A stretch of DNA of 64,000 nucleotides from Acinetobacter ursingii DSM 16037 = CIP 107286 (lineage in GTDB: Bacteria; Pseudomonadota; Gammaproteobacteria; Pseudomonadales; Moraxellaceae), in assembly GCF_000368825.1 (NCBI RefSeq), contig NZ_KB849717.1, positions 1,401,601-1,465,600 on the forward strand, written 5' to 3'. Positions 9,601 through 19,360 of this stretch are shown in pieces (the stretch's first letter is position 1; each line of letters starts with the position of its first letter). Below the pieces are notes generated by a model. It was not told the origin of the DNA. It saw nothing but the letters and a program-made list of their open reading frames with translations, and did not search any database. Position numbers and translations under genes: made by a program.

Positions 9601-10591
9601 GCAAGGGAACGCCAATCGTCACAGGTTCATTGGCATAAACACGCGCCAGACTTGAGGTGACAGTTGTTTCAGTCGGTCCATAGGTATTAAAAATCTGATG
9701 ATGTGGTAAATCCCAACGCGCCACCAAAGCTTCGGGACACATTTCACCGCCCAGATTGATGATTCTTAAATTTGGTACATCTTCTGGAAATAGCGCCAAT
9801 AAGGTTGGCACGGCATGTAAAACTGTAATATTTTCTTGTTGAAGGGTTTTACAAAGACGCTCAGGATCAGTCACCAGATCTTTGGGTGCAATCCAGATCG
9901 TGGCACCGACCAAATAAGAAATCCAGACTTCTTCAAAGGACATATCAAAAGCGACAGAAAAGCCCTGATAGACTTTATCTTGGTGACATACGCCCAAGAC
10001 TGAATTTTCTGAACGCAGAAAGTGACAAATATTACGCTGCTCGATTACAATCCCTTTCGGCTTGCCCGTTGAACCAGAGGTATAAATGATATAAGCCGCA
10101 TCATCCAGTGCAGCACGTTGCTGAATTATCGGGTGTTGTGTTGGCTGATTCAGTTCATCCGCAGTCCATACATTTTGTTGCAGTTGTGTCAGTAAACCCG
10201 CCCATTCCTGACTGGTGACAATCCCCACGGCTTGGGCATCATCCAGACAAATCTGAATACGATCGACAGGAACATCCATATCAAAGGGAAGCCATGCAGC
10301 ACCTGCTTTACAGATCCCCGCTTGAGCAATCAGTAAATCTGCTCCACGTGGTAACCATAGTCCCACGCGATCACCTGCTTTGACACCACGCTGGATCAAC
10401 TGCTGTGCAATTTGATCGACTTGCTGTTGTAACTCGGCATAACTGATCTTTCGCTCATGATCAATCAGGGCAATATGGGTCGGATATTGCTCTGCTGTAT
10501 GGTCTAAAATGTCTGAAAGAACTTCAGTTCGAATAAACTCTGGTCGTTGATCACCACGAATCACAGAGAGGGTATGAATAATTGCATTCAT
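6603..10591 (-). pseudogene. Pls/PosA-type NRPS-like protein, frameshifted
   Basis: Two minus-strand frames make up one gene. 9323-10591 encodes an AMP-binding adenylation domain of 422 residues with the YTSGSTGKPKG phosphate loop. 6603-9305 encodes 900 residues: the end of the adenylation domain (GKIDRNAL), a carrier domain with phosphopantetheine serine in DLGGHS, and a long membrane region with three hexapeptide-like blocks, as in poly-lysine synthetase relatives. One base is missing near 9340-9341: CGT-GTT-TCC replaces the expected Arg-Gly-Phe codons, after which frame 1 reaches a stop within five codons. Restoring one C on the plus strand would give about 1330 residues, the usual length. 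The substrate is unknown. Either the gene is recently inactivated or this is a sequencing error, since the rest shows no decay. Confidence 0.85.
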
Positions 10592-11000
10592 AGGATGTCC
10601 AGATGTTCGCCATCGCGTTATTTATCCCAAATACTTACTTAATAAAAACTCAGGATAAAACTCTTGTATTTATATGCAGTTCATCAGAAACATATAAAAT
10701 TCAAACAATGACCTAAAACTGATTTTTTTATTCAGGCTTATTGTTTTCCTGTTGATGCTAGGCAGAATTGCTTAATAAATAATTAAAAAAACTTTCCTAT
10801 CGGATTTATTTTTTAGCAGTCAATGATTAAAAATAATATTCAACTAATTGTTATATATTGATTTTATAAAAATATAGCAGAAATAATGAAGTCTAAATTA
10901 CAAAATAATCTGAATGGTTTACTTGATCTGACATTTTTTTAGTATCTTAATCAAATTTCTCATGGATCACACTTGATCATCATGCCTTGTTTTCAGTGGA
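10592..11000. other. AT-rich intergenic region upstream of pls
   Basis: This 409-base stretch separates the ABC transporter stop from the pls start, both on the minus strand. It is AT-rich, has no convincing frame, and presumably holds the pls promoter. No clear operator, RNA or terminator could be picked out by eye. Confidence 0.4.
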
Positions 11001-12698
11001 CTAGTTAAACTGCTGATCTAAATCAATCACGTCATCCATTAAATCAATACATTGCTGCGAATGTGAAACTATAATCAGGGATTTCACCTGTTTTTTTAGT
11101 AACTCTATTATTTCCAGTGCGGTAGTGATATCTAATGCTGAGGTTGGCTCATCTAAAATCAATAATTGCGGTTGCCTTAAAACTCCACGTAAAATACTTA
11201 TTCGCTGTTTTTCACCTCCTGAAAAATTTTTATATACATCTCCCATATCATCATTTAATGTTATTTTGTTCTTTTCAAGAATTGAGTTTAATTTAAATTT
11301 TTCCAGCCATTTTATCAACTCAGCATCTGTATAATCATAAGGGCTATTATAAACTAGATTGTCTTTTAAACTGCCAGAAAAAATAACAGCATGCTGTCCG
11401 ACAAAACTGACTTGATTAAAAATTTCTTCAGAAAAATTCTCCGAAATATCCAAATTCTGATAATAAAGTCGCCCAGATTTAATCTTTGAAATCCCAATTA
11501 AATAATTGATAAGGGAAGTTTTTCCGCGACCTGTCTGGCCTACAATCGCATAATGAGTATCAGCCATTAGCTGTAAATTAAAATGCTGTATCTCATGTTT
11601 ACCCAAGTTCAGTGTGGCATCCTCAAATTGATATAAAACAGAAGTGCTAGACGCTGTTGATGTCCAAGGCTGATAATGGTCACGCGTTAAATCAAAATAT
11701 TGTCGATAAGTCTTTAGCGCTACAATATTGCCATTTACCCGCATCAGGCTTTGCGAGACCATTAAAAAAGGCAAAGTCAACTGAATAATATAGGTACTAA
11801 TCAGGACAAAATCGCCTGAACTAATTTGCTGATGCTGGGAAATATAGGCGGTGTAAAACATAAATCCGAGTAAAAATAGAAAAATTAAAAGAACCTGCAT
11901 CATCATTAACCCACCAATACGAAGATTGGTATTTTTGACGATAACTGCATAGCTCGATAAACTTTGTTTTAAACGATTCTGTTCATAAACTTGTGAGTGT
12001 TTAATTTTAATTTCATAGCTTTGAGATACTTTCTCTAAAATAGCTGTATTGATTAAATTACGTCCCTGATAAATTTCATTAAAATAACCACTACTTTTTT
12101 TACTAATTAATATAGAAACAATAAAAATCAGGAGGGCCGTCCCCACAAAACATGCACTAAACACGATATTAATCGTTTTAAATAACACCGCAAAAATAAA
12201 TAAAAGTTGAAATACAATCGGCCCTAATAACATAAAAAAAGCAAAAGTCATTTCGCTCATCGCCGATGCGCCACGTTGCAAGTCGGTCAGGAAGACGCCT
12301 ATTTCCGTTTGATCTTGATGTTGTTTTTGCAGGGCTAAAAAGTTTTCGACGCCAGAATACATCAGTGCCGTCTCAAAGTTTACCGACATGATCATGCTAA
12401 ATAAATTTTGACACCATGATAGCAATTGCGACATGAGCCATGCTGCCGCATAAGCCAGCACCAATAAATAGAGTTTTTCTATACTAAATAAATGAGCAAT
12501 TTCAATATGATGGTTTTGTTCAACCTGATCGACAAGTAACTTCATGAGATAGGGAAACAACGTCCCAAATATCGCAACGAAGACCACCAGTAAAAACATC
12601 AGGATAAAATCTAGTTTCAGGCGTGAATATCGCTGCATCGCAAGTTGACAGGCAAAGCGATAATTCTTTATCCATTCAAAACGTTTCAGTACATTCAT
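11001..12698 (-). CDS. ABC transporter, fused permease and ATPase
   Basis: This 565-residue half-transporter has an N-terminal membrane domain with about six helices (residues 30-330) and a C-terminal ATPase. The Walker A motif reads GQTGRGKTS near residue 386, the signature SGGEKQRIS lies near residue 492, and the Walker B with D-loop is LLILDEPTSALD. This architecture is typical of exporters that work as homodimers in the inner membrane. It lies 409 bases upstream of the NRPS-like pls gene on the same strand, so export of that gene's product is a plausible role, but this is inference from position only. The cargo is unknown. Confidence 0.85.
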   Translation of the reverse strand: MNVLKRFEWIKNYRFACQLAMQRYSRLKLDFILMFLLVVFVAIFGTLFPYLMKLLVDQVEQNHHIEIAHLFSIEKLYLLVLAYAAAWLMSQLLSWCQNLFSMIMSVNFETALMYSGVENFLALQKQHQDQTEIGVFLTDLQRGASAMSEMTFAFFMLLGPIVFQLLFIFAVLFKTINIVFSACFVGTALLIFIVSILISKKSSGYFNEIYQGRNLINTAILEKVSQSYEIKIKHSQVYEQNRLKQSLSSYAVIVKNTNLRIGGLMMMQVLLIFLFLLGFMFYTAYISQHQQISSGDFVLISTYIIQLTLPFLMVSQSLMRVNGNIVALKTYRQYFDLTRDHYQPWTSTASSTSVLYQFEDATLNLGKHEIQHFNLQLMADTHYAIVGQTGRGKTSLINYLIGISKIKSGRLYYQNLDISENFSEEIFNQVSFVGQHAVIFSGSLKDNLVYNSPYDYTDAELIKWLEKFKLNSILEKNKITLNDDMGDVYKNFSGGEKQRISILRGVLRQPQLLILDEPTSALDITTALEIIELLKKQVKSLIIVSHSQQCIDLMDDVIDLDQQFN

Positions 12699-12845
12699 AA
12701 AGATAGCGAGTGATTATTTTCAATTCATTCTGCATATAAATGAACACAACAAGCTTGCATCAGGCAGCACTTGATAGCCTGATGATATTCATAGATCAGG
12801 CAATACATTTTAGTACATATTGCCTGAGTTAAGCCTGTTTTGAGA

Positions 12846-14264
12846 CTAAAATGATACCATTTTGCCTGGATTCATCGCAGCACCAACGCCATAAAATCCT
12901 TTTGCCATGGGAATAACTAAAGGTGCCAAAGCTCTGCCCCATAGAATATCTTGATGCTGAATCTGAGTCAGCATCTCAAAGTCATCTGACTGCCCACAAA
13001 AATCATCTGCAATGGCTTTGCCAATGCGGACAGTTTGTGCTACACCATGACCGCTCCAGCCATGTACAGCATAGACAGGAAATTTATCCCCTGATTTACG
13101 GCTATCAGTTGCACCGTTGACGGTCAAATCAGTTGTGCCACTCCAGACAAAATCGAGTTCGACCTGTTCTAATTGTGGAAACACATGCAATATGCGACCT
13201 TTCAAATATTGTGCTGTTTTCTCAGCATTCCAGCAAGTTCCTGTGCCTTGTCCACCAAAAAGGAGTCGATTATTGGAAACTCCACGGTAATAATCAATTT
13301 GAAATTGGGTGTCATATACCGGATGATCCTGTGGCAATAATTGCTTTAATTCAATATTCAGCGGCGCGGTGGTACAGACATAGGTATAAAATGGAATGGT
13401 GGTTTGATTTTTTTGTTCCAGCAATTTAAAAGACGCATGATGCACGGCCAATACCACACTTTTTCGCGCTTTAATGCAGCCTGTAGTGGTCTGAACATAA
13501 ATCCCGTCCTCCCGTTCCTGTATCGAGACCACTTCGGTATGTTCATACACTTTCCCACCTTGCTGACAAAATCCATAAATCAGCCCACGATTGAGCGCTA
13601 AAGGATGAATATGTCCGCCTAAGCGATCAACTAATCCCCCAAAATAACGATCGGACTTCACATATTCATAGAGTTCATGTTTACCCACCACCTGCGTATG
13701 GTTTTCACCCAGATATTTTCGGGCATCTGCTCCTTGTGTCAGTGCAACCAAATGTCCTTCATGAACTGCGGCGGTAATATGCCCATGTTTACGTGCCGCA
13801 TCAATTTGATAACGCGCCAAAATCGAATCAATCAACTGCATAGCTTCAGTTGAAGTAAACTGCCATAACTTTTTGGCATCAGCATGACTGAGCTGCTCAA
13901 TCATTTCTTCTGCCTCCCAACGCGCAAGACCGGGCGTAAGTTGCCCGCCATTACGTCCTGAAGCACCACTCCCTATCCGATTTTTCTCAACCAAAACGGT
14001 GTCAACGCCTTGTTCAGCCAGATGTAGTGCCGTAGATGCACCGAGCAACCCTCCACCAATGACCAAGACATCACATTCAAGATCAGTTTGTAAACTTTCA
14101 AATTGATGCCAATCTGCCAGAGAACTTTCATAATAATTGGCAGCATGCTCGATATGCCCATGTTGTGGAGCAATCCAGTTCCACTCTTTCTCACTTGTCA
14201 TAGCTTGGCTAACTTTAAATTCGACATCATTCAACAGCACAGGTTTCATTAACAGATTTTTCAT
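12846..14264 (-). CDS. FAD-dependent oxidoreductase (PuuB-like)
   Basis: This 472-residue protein belongs to the DAO family of flavin amine/amino-acid oxidoreductases. The dinucleotide motif is VIGGGLLGAS with G70, G72 and G75, followed by the acidic end VLVEK. The SGRNGGQLTPGL segment after it is typical of gamma-glutamylputrescine oxidase and related enzymes. The C-terminal GYGVHGWSGHG-type region (VYAVHGWSGHGV) contacts flavin. It probably oxidises an amine or amino acid taken up by the permease encoded 30 bases upstream on the same strand. The exact substrate, polyamine or otherwise, is not resolved. Confidence 0.8.
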   Translation of the reverse strand: MKNLLMKPVLLNDVEFKVSQAMTSEKEWNWIAPQHGHIEHAANYYESSLADWHQFESLQTDLECDVLVIGGGLLGASTALHLAEQGVDTVLVEKNRIGSGASGRNGGQLTPGLARWEAEEMIEQLSHADAKKLWQFTSTEAMQLIDSILARYQIDAARKHGHITAAVHEGHLVALTQGADARKYLGENHTQVVGKHELYEYVKSDRYFGGLVDRLGGHIHPLALNRGLIYGFCQQGGKVYEHTEVVSIQEREDGIYVQTTTGCIKARKSVVLAVHHASFKLLEQKNQTTIPFYTYVCTTAPLNIELKQLLPQDHPVYDTQFQIDYYRGVSNNRLLFGGQGTGTCWNAEKTAQYLKGRILHVFPQLEQVELDFVWSGTTDLTVNGATDSRKSGDKFPVYAVHGWSGHGVAQTVRIGKAIADDFCGQSDDFEMLTQIQHQDILWGRALAPLVIPMAKGFYGVGAAMNPGKMVSF

Positions 14265-14294
14265 TTGTTCAACTCACTTTCATTCCAATATTTA

Positions 14295-15623
14295 TTAAGC
14301 ATTGCTCATGACAACACTTTGCTTTCTCAATTTTTTATAGATAAAAATGGCAATTCCCAGACTGAGCCAAACACAACCAAAATGCAGTGCGGCAGCATCA
14401 AGGTTAAACCACAGACAGACAATGGCCGCGACAGAGAAGATCGGAAGCACAAGATTTTTAAAAATATTGTTCCAGCCTTTGTTCTCACCTTTCTTGATGT
14501 AAAAATGCATAAAGATCGAGAAATTAACCGCAGTAAACGCAATAAGTGCACCGAAGCTAATCAGACTGACCACCGTTGCCAAATCCAGCAACATGGCAGT
14601 CATGGAAATCGCGCCAATAACCAAAACGGAATACAGTGGTGTACCGAGTCTGGCATTAAAACTGCCAAAAATCTTTTTGTAGAAAATACCGTCTTTACCC
14701 ATAATATGAATCAATCGCGCGGCACTGGCGTGGGTTGCCAAACCTGAAGCCACCGTATTCATAATCTGCCCGCATAAAAAGATCGCCTGAAATAATGCCC
14801 CGCCCACATACAACACAATCTCTGGCAAAGCTTCACTTGGATGCTTAAAACGTGTGTTATCTGGGAAATACAACTGAATAAACCATGAAGCACTGATGAA
14901 AATAACACCACCTGCCAGCGTAGTTAAAATCACCGCTTGAGGAATCACTTTTTTGGGTTGTTCTGTTTCCTGCGACAATGTCGTGACTGCATCGAAACCA
15001 AGAAAAGAAAAGCATAAAATTGATGCGCCTGCGATCAATGGAAGCAGTTGAGGATCTCCATTCCAAAGTGGGGTAAGCGTAAGCACATGCGCATAGCCAT
15101 CGGTCGTCCCTATTCCTTTAATGACCAGATAAATAAATACCAGCATTAGCACAATCGGCGCAAAGACAAATAATAAGCTCAAGTTCGCCAAAATCTGGAT
15201 GCGAAAACAATTCACCAATGTGACCAAAGCTGCTGCCAGCATCACCCAGAACCAATAGGGCATTGCAGGAATCAAGGCATGTAAATAAATCCCTGCCAAT
15301 AAAGCATTAATCAACGGCAAGAGAAGATAATCCAGTAAGGCACACCATCCCACAAAGAAACCTGCGGTTGCCCCACAACTTTCAGCGGTATAGCTATAGG
15401 CCGAACCAGGTCGTTCTGAACAACGACTAAATCGTGCATAGCTAATCGCAGTCAATAACATGGCCACCAGCGCCAATAAATACGCCAAGGGTACTCGTCC
15501 GTCTGTGGTTTCAGAAACGATGCCAAAAGTATCAAACACCGTCATAGGTGTCATATAAGCAATGCCGACAATGACCACTTGCCACAAGCTCAACTTTTTG
15601 GTTGGAAATTGCTCATTTTCCAT
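14295..15623 (-). CDS. APC-superfamily amino acid/polyamine permease
   Basis: This 442-residue protein has about twelve transmembrane helices and the start of an APC permease: LSLWQVVIVGIAYMTPMT, then a PLAYLLALVAML helix. The open frame runs upstream to 15959, but that extension reads as cysteine- and phenylalanine-rich non-family sequence and overlaps the divergent HTH gene. The ATG at 15621-15623 (MENEQF) is therefore chosen. The gap to the oxidoreductase gene is only 30 bases, so the two form an operon for uptake and oxidation of an amine or amino acid. PuuP-like is possible but not proven. Confidence 0.85.
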   Translation of the reverse strand: MENEQFPTKKLSLWQVVIVGIAYMTPMTVFDTFGIVSETTDGRVPLAYLLALVAMLLTAISYARFSRCSERPGSAYSYTAESCGATAGFFVGWCALLDYLLLPLINALLAGIYLHALIPAMPYWFWVMLAAALVTLVNCFRIQILANLSLLFVFAPIVLMLVFIYLVIKGIGTTDGYAHVLTLTPLWNGDPQLLPLIAGASILCFSFLGFDAVTTLSQETEQPKKVIPQAVILTTLAGGVIFISASWFIQLYFPDNTRFKHPSEALPEIVLYVGGALFQAIFLCGQIMNTVASGLATHASAARLIHIMGKDGIFYKKIFGSFNARLGTPLYSVLVIGAISMTAMLLDLATVVSLISFGALIAFTAVNFSIFMHFYIKKGENKGWNNIFKNLVLPIFSVAAIVCLWFNLDAAALHFGCVWLSLGIAIFIYKKLRKQSVVMSNA

Positions 15624-15722
15624 TTTATTGTAACTCGCAATAAAATAATGTTCAGTGATTATTCTTTTGCAACAACTATGCCATATAATAAAAAAATTAT
15701 TTTGAACCAATCTGAGAATAAA

Positions 15723-16082
15723 ATGCCACGCTACTCGATTGAAACGCGTAAAGCCGCGATTGCAGCCTACAAAAAAACCGACTATAAGCTCGCTGTCTGT
15801 AAAGAATTCAACATCTCCAGAGTCACACTGGATGCATGGATTAAACTTGAAGAAGAGACAGGAAGTTTGAACCCAAAACCCACCAAAAAACGTGGTGCAC
15901 CCGCGCATATTAAAGATTGGGATGCATTCCAAGCATTTGTAAAAAATACAAAATTTCAAAATATTAGTGATTTAATCCCCTTATTTGAACAGGAGTTTGG
16001 CTATTCAGTTTCCTATGCGGTCTTGGTTCGCGCAATCCATGTTTTGGGTCTACGTCGTCGTAAAGGTCGCTTCTATGGTTAG
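15723..16082 (+). CDS. Orphan HTH protein, transposase-N-terminus-like
   Basis: This 119-residue basic protein has a helix-turn-helix of the type found at the N-terminus of IS630-family transposases: RYSIETRKAAIAAY, then CKEFNISRVTLDAWIKLEE near residues 25-45. A second helical part with VSYAVLVRAIHVLGLRRRKG ends the protein. No catalytic DDE domain follows and no inverted repeats were seen, so it is either an IS remnant or a domesticated DNA-binding protein. The longer frame from 15579 overlaps the permease; the ATG at 15723 is preferred because the family-like sequence begins there. A 22-bp repeat array lies directly downstream. Confidence 0.55.
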   Translation: MPRYSIETRKAAIAAYKKTDYKLAVCKEFNISRVTLDAWIKLEEETGSLNPKPTKKRGAPAHIKDWDAFQAFVKNTKFQNISDLIPLFEQEFGYSVSYAVLVRAIHVLGLRRRKGRFYG

Positions 16083-16135
16083 AAAAAATACAAAATTTAG
16101 CGACAAAAAAACAGAGTTTTTTGTAGGTTTAAAAT

Positions 16136-16268
16136 ATTAAAAAAGTAAATTTAATTTATTAAAAAAGTAAAATATTTAAATTAAAAAAGTAAATTTAAAT
16201 AAATAAAAATGTAATATTTAAATATTAAAAAAGTAAATATATAAAAATTAAAAGGTAAATTTTATAAA
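16136..16268. repeat. 22-bp A-tract tandem repeat array, about six units
   Basis: Units beginning ATTAAAAAAGTAAAT start at 16136, 16158, 16180, about 16202 (diverged), 16224 and 16247. The spacing is 22 bases four times and 23 once. Each unit carries an A-tract of five or six bases in the same register, which should give intrinsic curvature or an iterated protein-binding site. The block fills most of the gap 16083-16404. Confidence 0.8.
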
Positions 16269-16355
16269 TCAAAAATGTTTAGTTATCATTAACACTGTTT
16301 TCAAAATAGCGCAGCAAAGTGAGCAAGCATTGTTCAAATCGCACTATTATTAGGC

Positions 16356-16384
16356 AAAAAAAAAGAGAAGCAATTCGCTTCTCT
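16356..16384 (-). terminator. Terminator of the DUF4870-like gene
   Basis: On the minus strand the stem AGAGAAGC/GCTTCTCT with a five-base loop is followed by nine T, 20 bases after the stop of the gene at 16405. Confidence 0.9.
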
Positions 16385-16404
16385 AGACCATGACAAATTC
16401 TAAA

Positions 16405-16800
16405 CTATTGATACATGGCTTTATTATCATTTAAGGCGACTAGGCCGCGTATTGCACGATAGACAATCCAGATCCAAGCAGCGCCAATCACGACTACACA
16501 GAAAGTACTCGCAGATAAGGCGACACCTGCAAATAAATTGTCGTTATCACCAGTAAAAAATAAAAAGAAGAACGGTACAAAAGCAATGATGTTCCAGAAC
16601 AAATACCACCAAAATGTGCGAATTTGCCAAGTAAAGTGACTAGCAAGCCATGTCCCTTCAACATCACGACGTTTTACGTAATTAATGATGAGGGCCGCGA
16701 TTGCTAACAGCCCTGCACTAAAAATAGCGGCAATATATAAAATATAAAGAACCAGCGTTAAGGTTTTATTGGATTGCAGTTGTTCTAAAGAATTGTTCAT
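16405..16800 (-). CDS. DUF4870-like small membrane protein
   Basis: This 131-residue protein has three hydrophobic segments, at about residues 13-37, 65-82 and 88-115. The KRRDVEGTWLASHFTWQIRTFWW stretch between the first two is characteristic of the DUF4870/YidH-like family of small inner-membrane proteins with no firm function. The frame is open to 16902, but the ATG at 16798-16800 is preferred because an AAAGGTG ribosome site lies just before it and the family begins there. The gene follows the cold-shock/DUF1294 gene on the same strand with a 32-base gap. Confidence 0.75.
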   Translation of the reverse strand: MNNSLEQLQSNKTLTLVLYILYIAAIFSAGLLAIAALIINYVKRRDVEGTWLASHFTWQIRTFWWYLFWNIIAFVPFFFLFFTGDNDNLFAGVALSASTFCVVVIGAAWIWIVYRAIRGLVALNDNKAMYQ

Positions 16801-16832
16801 AGAGACACCTTTGGATTTATTGTATTGATCCT

Positions 16833-17465
16833 CTAACGTAGTACTACATTTAACGGAGAAATCAGCCAGAGTAATAAAAGTATATTTAGCACTATGGTAC
16901 AAAAATAAATTTTCCTAAAGGGTTGTTTTTGTGTTTTATGTCGCAATTTTTGTTGCGCTAACCCCGCCGCAGGCCAACCGCCTAAAAAAGAAATAATATG
17001 CAGGGTTTGTTCAGGCACACGCCGATTTCCCAGTTGCGCGGCTTCTTTATCTTGCGCATACAACCAATAACTCAAGACATTCATCAGTGCAATAAAGATA
17101 AAACTATAAGCAGGTAATAGGTGTATAAAGCTGAGAATGGCAACAATGACAATATAAACCACTGCTGCAAATTGCATCGGCTTAAGTGAAGATGTATGAG
17201 CGGTAGAAACTGGACGTTTTTTATTTGCAGCTAAAGCGCGAGTTTGTGCCGCTTTTAAATAAATCACCTGCTTGGCACGATAACGTCCTCGCTCATCCAA
17301 AATCACCAAATATTCGAGTGCACAACCGACGATTGGTCGTGGTCCAGAACGAGCAAAATCCTTGATATGTAAAAAAACACGGTCTTTATCCGCATCATTG
17401 GGTTGAATAAAACCGTACCCTTTTTCATCGAACCATTCAATTAATCGTCCCTGATCACGCATCAT
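16833..17465 (-). CDS. Cold-shock domain/DUF1294 fusion protein
   Basis: This 210-residue protein joins two parts. Residues 1-70 form a cold-shock (OB-fold) nucleic-acid-binding domain with the RNP1-like KGYGFIQP and RNP2-like RVFLHI. After a basic linker come three or four membrane helices containing the DUF1294 signature, with KEAAQLGNRRVPE and LHIISFLGGWPAAGLAQQ. Such fusions are common in gammaproteobacteria and presumably hold an RNA- or DNA-binding domain at the membrane, but the role is unknown. The start 10 bases downstream of the thrB stop indicates cotranscription with thrB. Confidence 0.85.
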   Translation of the reverse strand: MMRDQGRLIEWFDEKGYGFIQPNDADKDRVFLHIKDFARSGPRPIVGCALEYLVILDERGRYRAKQVIYLKAAQTRALAANKKRPVSTAHTSSLKPMQFAAVVYIVIVAILSFIHLLPAYSFIFIALMNVLSYWLYAQDKEAAQLGNRRVPEQTLHIISFLGGWPAAGLAQQKLRHKTQKQPFRKIYFCTIVLNILLLLWLISPLNVVLR

Positions 17466-17474
17466 GGTTTTCCC

Positions 17475-18425
17475 TTAATCTGTTAAAGCGGCTAAACGAT
17501 TTTGCAATAATTGTCGCATTTCTAGAGGATTTTTTTGCAAAATATCTTCACTCTCTCGCACTTCCTGCGCATTACGCTGCGCGACTTGCAATCGTAATAA
17601 CCAAAATCGACAGGCAGCCATCGCCAAATAAACTCTCAAACAGGCTTGTTCATCTGAAGTCAGTGTACGAACCGTTTGATAGCCTTCGATAAATGCATTG
17701 AATTGATCCGAATTAAGCTGTACTGTCGGATGTTCGGTACAAAAATCATTGATCGCAATGGCAATATCAAATAATAGATCATCCTGATTCATTTCAGAAA
17801 AATCTAAAATCCCCTGTAATTGATCTCCCTCAAACAGAGTGTTATCTCGAAATAAGTCGGAATGAATCCAGCCCTTTGGCAAATCACAATGTCGCTCACG
17901 CTGTTGATTAAATAAGCGATAAACACGATCTAATAATTCTAGATCATCTTGACTCATATAGGCTTTAAGCTGATCGGCAACACTTGTCCAATAAGCGTGG
18001 TTGCGATAACTTTGACGTTCAAATTGAACATTCTGTAAGGCTAAATGTAACTGTGCCTGTGCTTGACCAATCGCAAATATTTGCTTAAGGGTTGGTGGAA
18101 TAGGATGCTTTCCCGCAATTCTTGGAGCAATTTGAGCAGGTTTATCGGCAATAATATGAATAAATTGTTCCGCATAACTTAAAGGCACAGCAACAGGAAT
18201 ATCTTGCTGGCCTAGATATTGTAATACTGGCGGCAATTCATTTGCGCCTTGCAAATCCAGTTCTTCAAATACGGTCAACACGTATTGTTGATGATCCTGC
18301 GTCACTAAAAAATAATTGGTGTTTTCAATTCCTCCCTGAATGGGAATCAAGTCCACCACCTCTAATCCATAAGGCGAAGCAAATGCTTGAACTTGTTCTA
18401 AACTCAACGGCGTATAAACCGACAT
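17475..18425 (-). CDS. thrB: Homoserine kinase
   Basis: ThrB of this type phosphorylates homoserine to O-phosphohomoserine in threonine synthesis. The 316-residue protein has the aminoglycoside-phosphotransferase/choline-kinase fold rather than the GHMP fold. Residues IQGGIENTNYFL form the nucleotide loop, the catalytic Brenner-type motif WIHSDLFRDN lies near residue 190, and the metal-binding ILDFSEMNQDD follows. This length and the N-terminus VYTPLSLEQV are typical of the pseudomonad/Acinetobacter homoserine kinase. It is transcribed away from hisF and probably leads an operon with the cold-shock/DUF1294 gene. Confidence 0.93.
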   Translation of the reverse strand: MSVYTPLSLEQVQAFASPYGLEVVDLIPIQGGIENTNYFLVTQDHQQYVLTVFEELDLQGANELPPVLQYLGQQDIPVAVPLSYAEQFIHIIADKPAQIAPRIAGKHPIPPTLKQIFAIGQAQAQLHLALQNVQFERQSYRNHAYWTSVADQLKAYMSQDDLELLDRVYRLFNQQRERHCDLPKGWIHSDLFRDNTLFEGDQLQGILDFSEMNQDDLLFDIAIAINDFCTEHPTVQLNSDQFNAFIEGYQTVRTLTSDEQACLRVYLAMAACRFWLLRLQVAQRNAQEVRESEDILQKNPLEMRQLLQNRLAALTD

Positions 18426-18538
18426 AGAAAACCTGCGTGCAACAATTATAAGTTTGATAGAATAGCGCTACAGTTTACCAAGATTCTGCTCTGTCTCGTG
18501 AACTTTATTGATTTTGACCAATATCGCTGGATGTCACC

Positions 18539-19297
18539 ATGCTTGCAAAACGTATTATTCCCTGCCTTGATGTCGATAATGGCCGTGTCGTCAAAGGCGT
18601 TCAATTTTTAGATATTCGTGATGCAGGTGACCCTGTTGAAGTGGCGCGTCGCTACAATGAGCAAGGCGCCGATGAAATCACGTTTCTGGATATTACCGCA
18701 ACACATCATGGGCGCGACACCACTTATCGTACTGTAGAGCGTATGGCAGAAAGCGTATTTGTGCCATTAACCGTTGGTGGCGGCGTGCGTAAAGTCGAAG
18801 ATATTCGTTCATTGCTCAATGCTGGCGCAGATAAAGTCAGTATCAACTCTGCGGCGGTGTTCAATCCTGAGTTTGTACAGGAAGCCTCTCAACGTTTTGG
18901 TGCACAGTGCATTGTGGTAGCAATTGATGCCAAAAAAACAGGCGAAAATAAATGGGAAATTTTTACCCACGGTGGCCGCAAGCCGACGGGTATTGATGCG
19001 CTTGAATGGTCGGTCAAAATGGCAGAATATGGCGCTGGCGAATTATTAGTGACCAGTATGGATGCAGATGGGACTAAAGCAGGTTATGACATTGCCCTGA
19101 TGCGTGCGATTAATGATCGAGTTTCGATTCCCACCATTGCGTCTGGTGGTGTTGGAAATTTACAGCACATGGCAGATGGTATTTTACAAGGTGGCGCAGA
19201 TGCCGTTCTGGCGGCCAGTATTTTCCACTTTGGACAATATACCATTCCTGAAGCCAAAACATTTTTAGCGGAACAAGGCATTGAAATGCGCCTCTAA
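18539..19297 (+). CDS. hisF: Imidazole glycerol phosphate synthase, cyclase subunit
   Basis: HisF uses ammonia from HisH to convert PRFAR into imidazole-glycerol phosphate and AICAR. The 252-residue TIM barrel has the general acid/base Asp11 in IPCLDVDNG and the second Asp near residue 131 in VVAIDAKK. The phosphate-binding loops are TVGGGVRK and ASGGVGN. The length is standard. The gene is monocistronic, with its own upstream region shared with divergent thrB and a terminator at 19327-19360. Confidence 0.98.
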   Translation: MLAKRIIPCLDVDNGRVVKGVQFLDIRDAGDPVEVARRYNEQGADEITFLDITATHHGRDTTYRTVERMAESVFVPLTVGGGVRKVEDIRSLLNAGADKVSINSAAVFNPEFVQEASQRFGAQCIVVAIDAKKTGENKWEIFTHGGRKPTGIDALEWSVKMAEYGAGELLVTSMDADGTKAGYDIALMRAINDRVSIPTIASGGVGNLQHMADGILQGGADAVLAASIFHFGQYTIPEAKTFLAEQGIEMRL

Positions 19298-19326
19298 CTT
19301 CTAACGCATCTCTTGAAATAATATAA

Positions 19327-19360
19327 GGGCAGTTCAGTTTGACTTAACTGCCCTTTATTT
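19327..19360 (+). terminator. Terminator of hisF
   Basis: The stem GGGCAGTT/AACTGCCC with an 11-base loop is followed by a T-rich stretch. The convergent fatty acid hydroxylase gene ends right after it. Confidence 0.8.

Noticed and set aside
12797..12826. CAGGCAATA/TATTGCCTG hairpin between the oxidoreductase and ABC transporter genes
   Set aside because: A clear 9-bp inverted repeat, but with no T-run on the minus strand, so it is not called a terminator; it could be an operator.
14265..14747. 160-codon plus-strand frame
   Set aside because: It lies antisense to the permease and oxidoreductase genes and shows low-complexity composition typical of an antisense frame.
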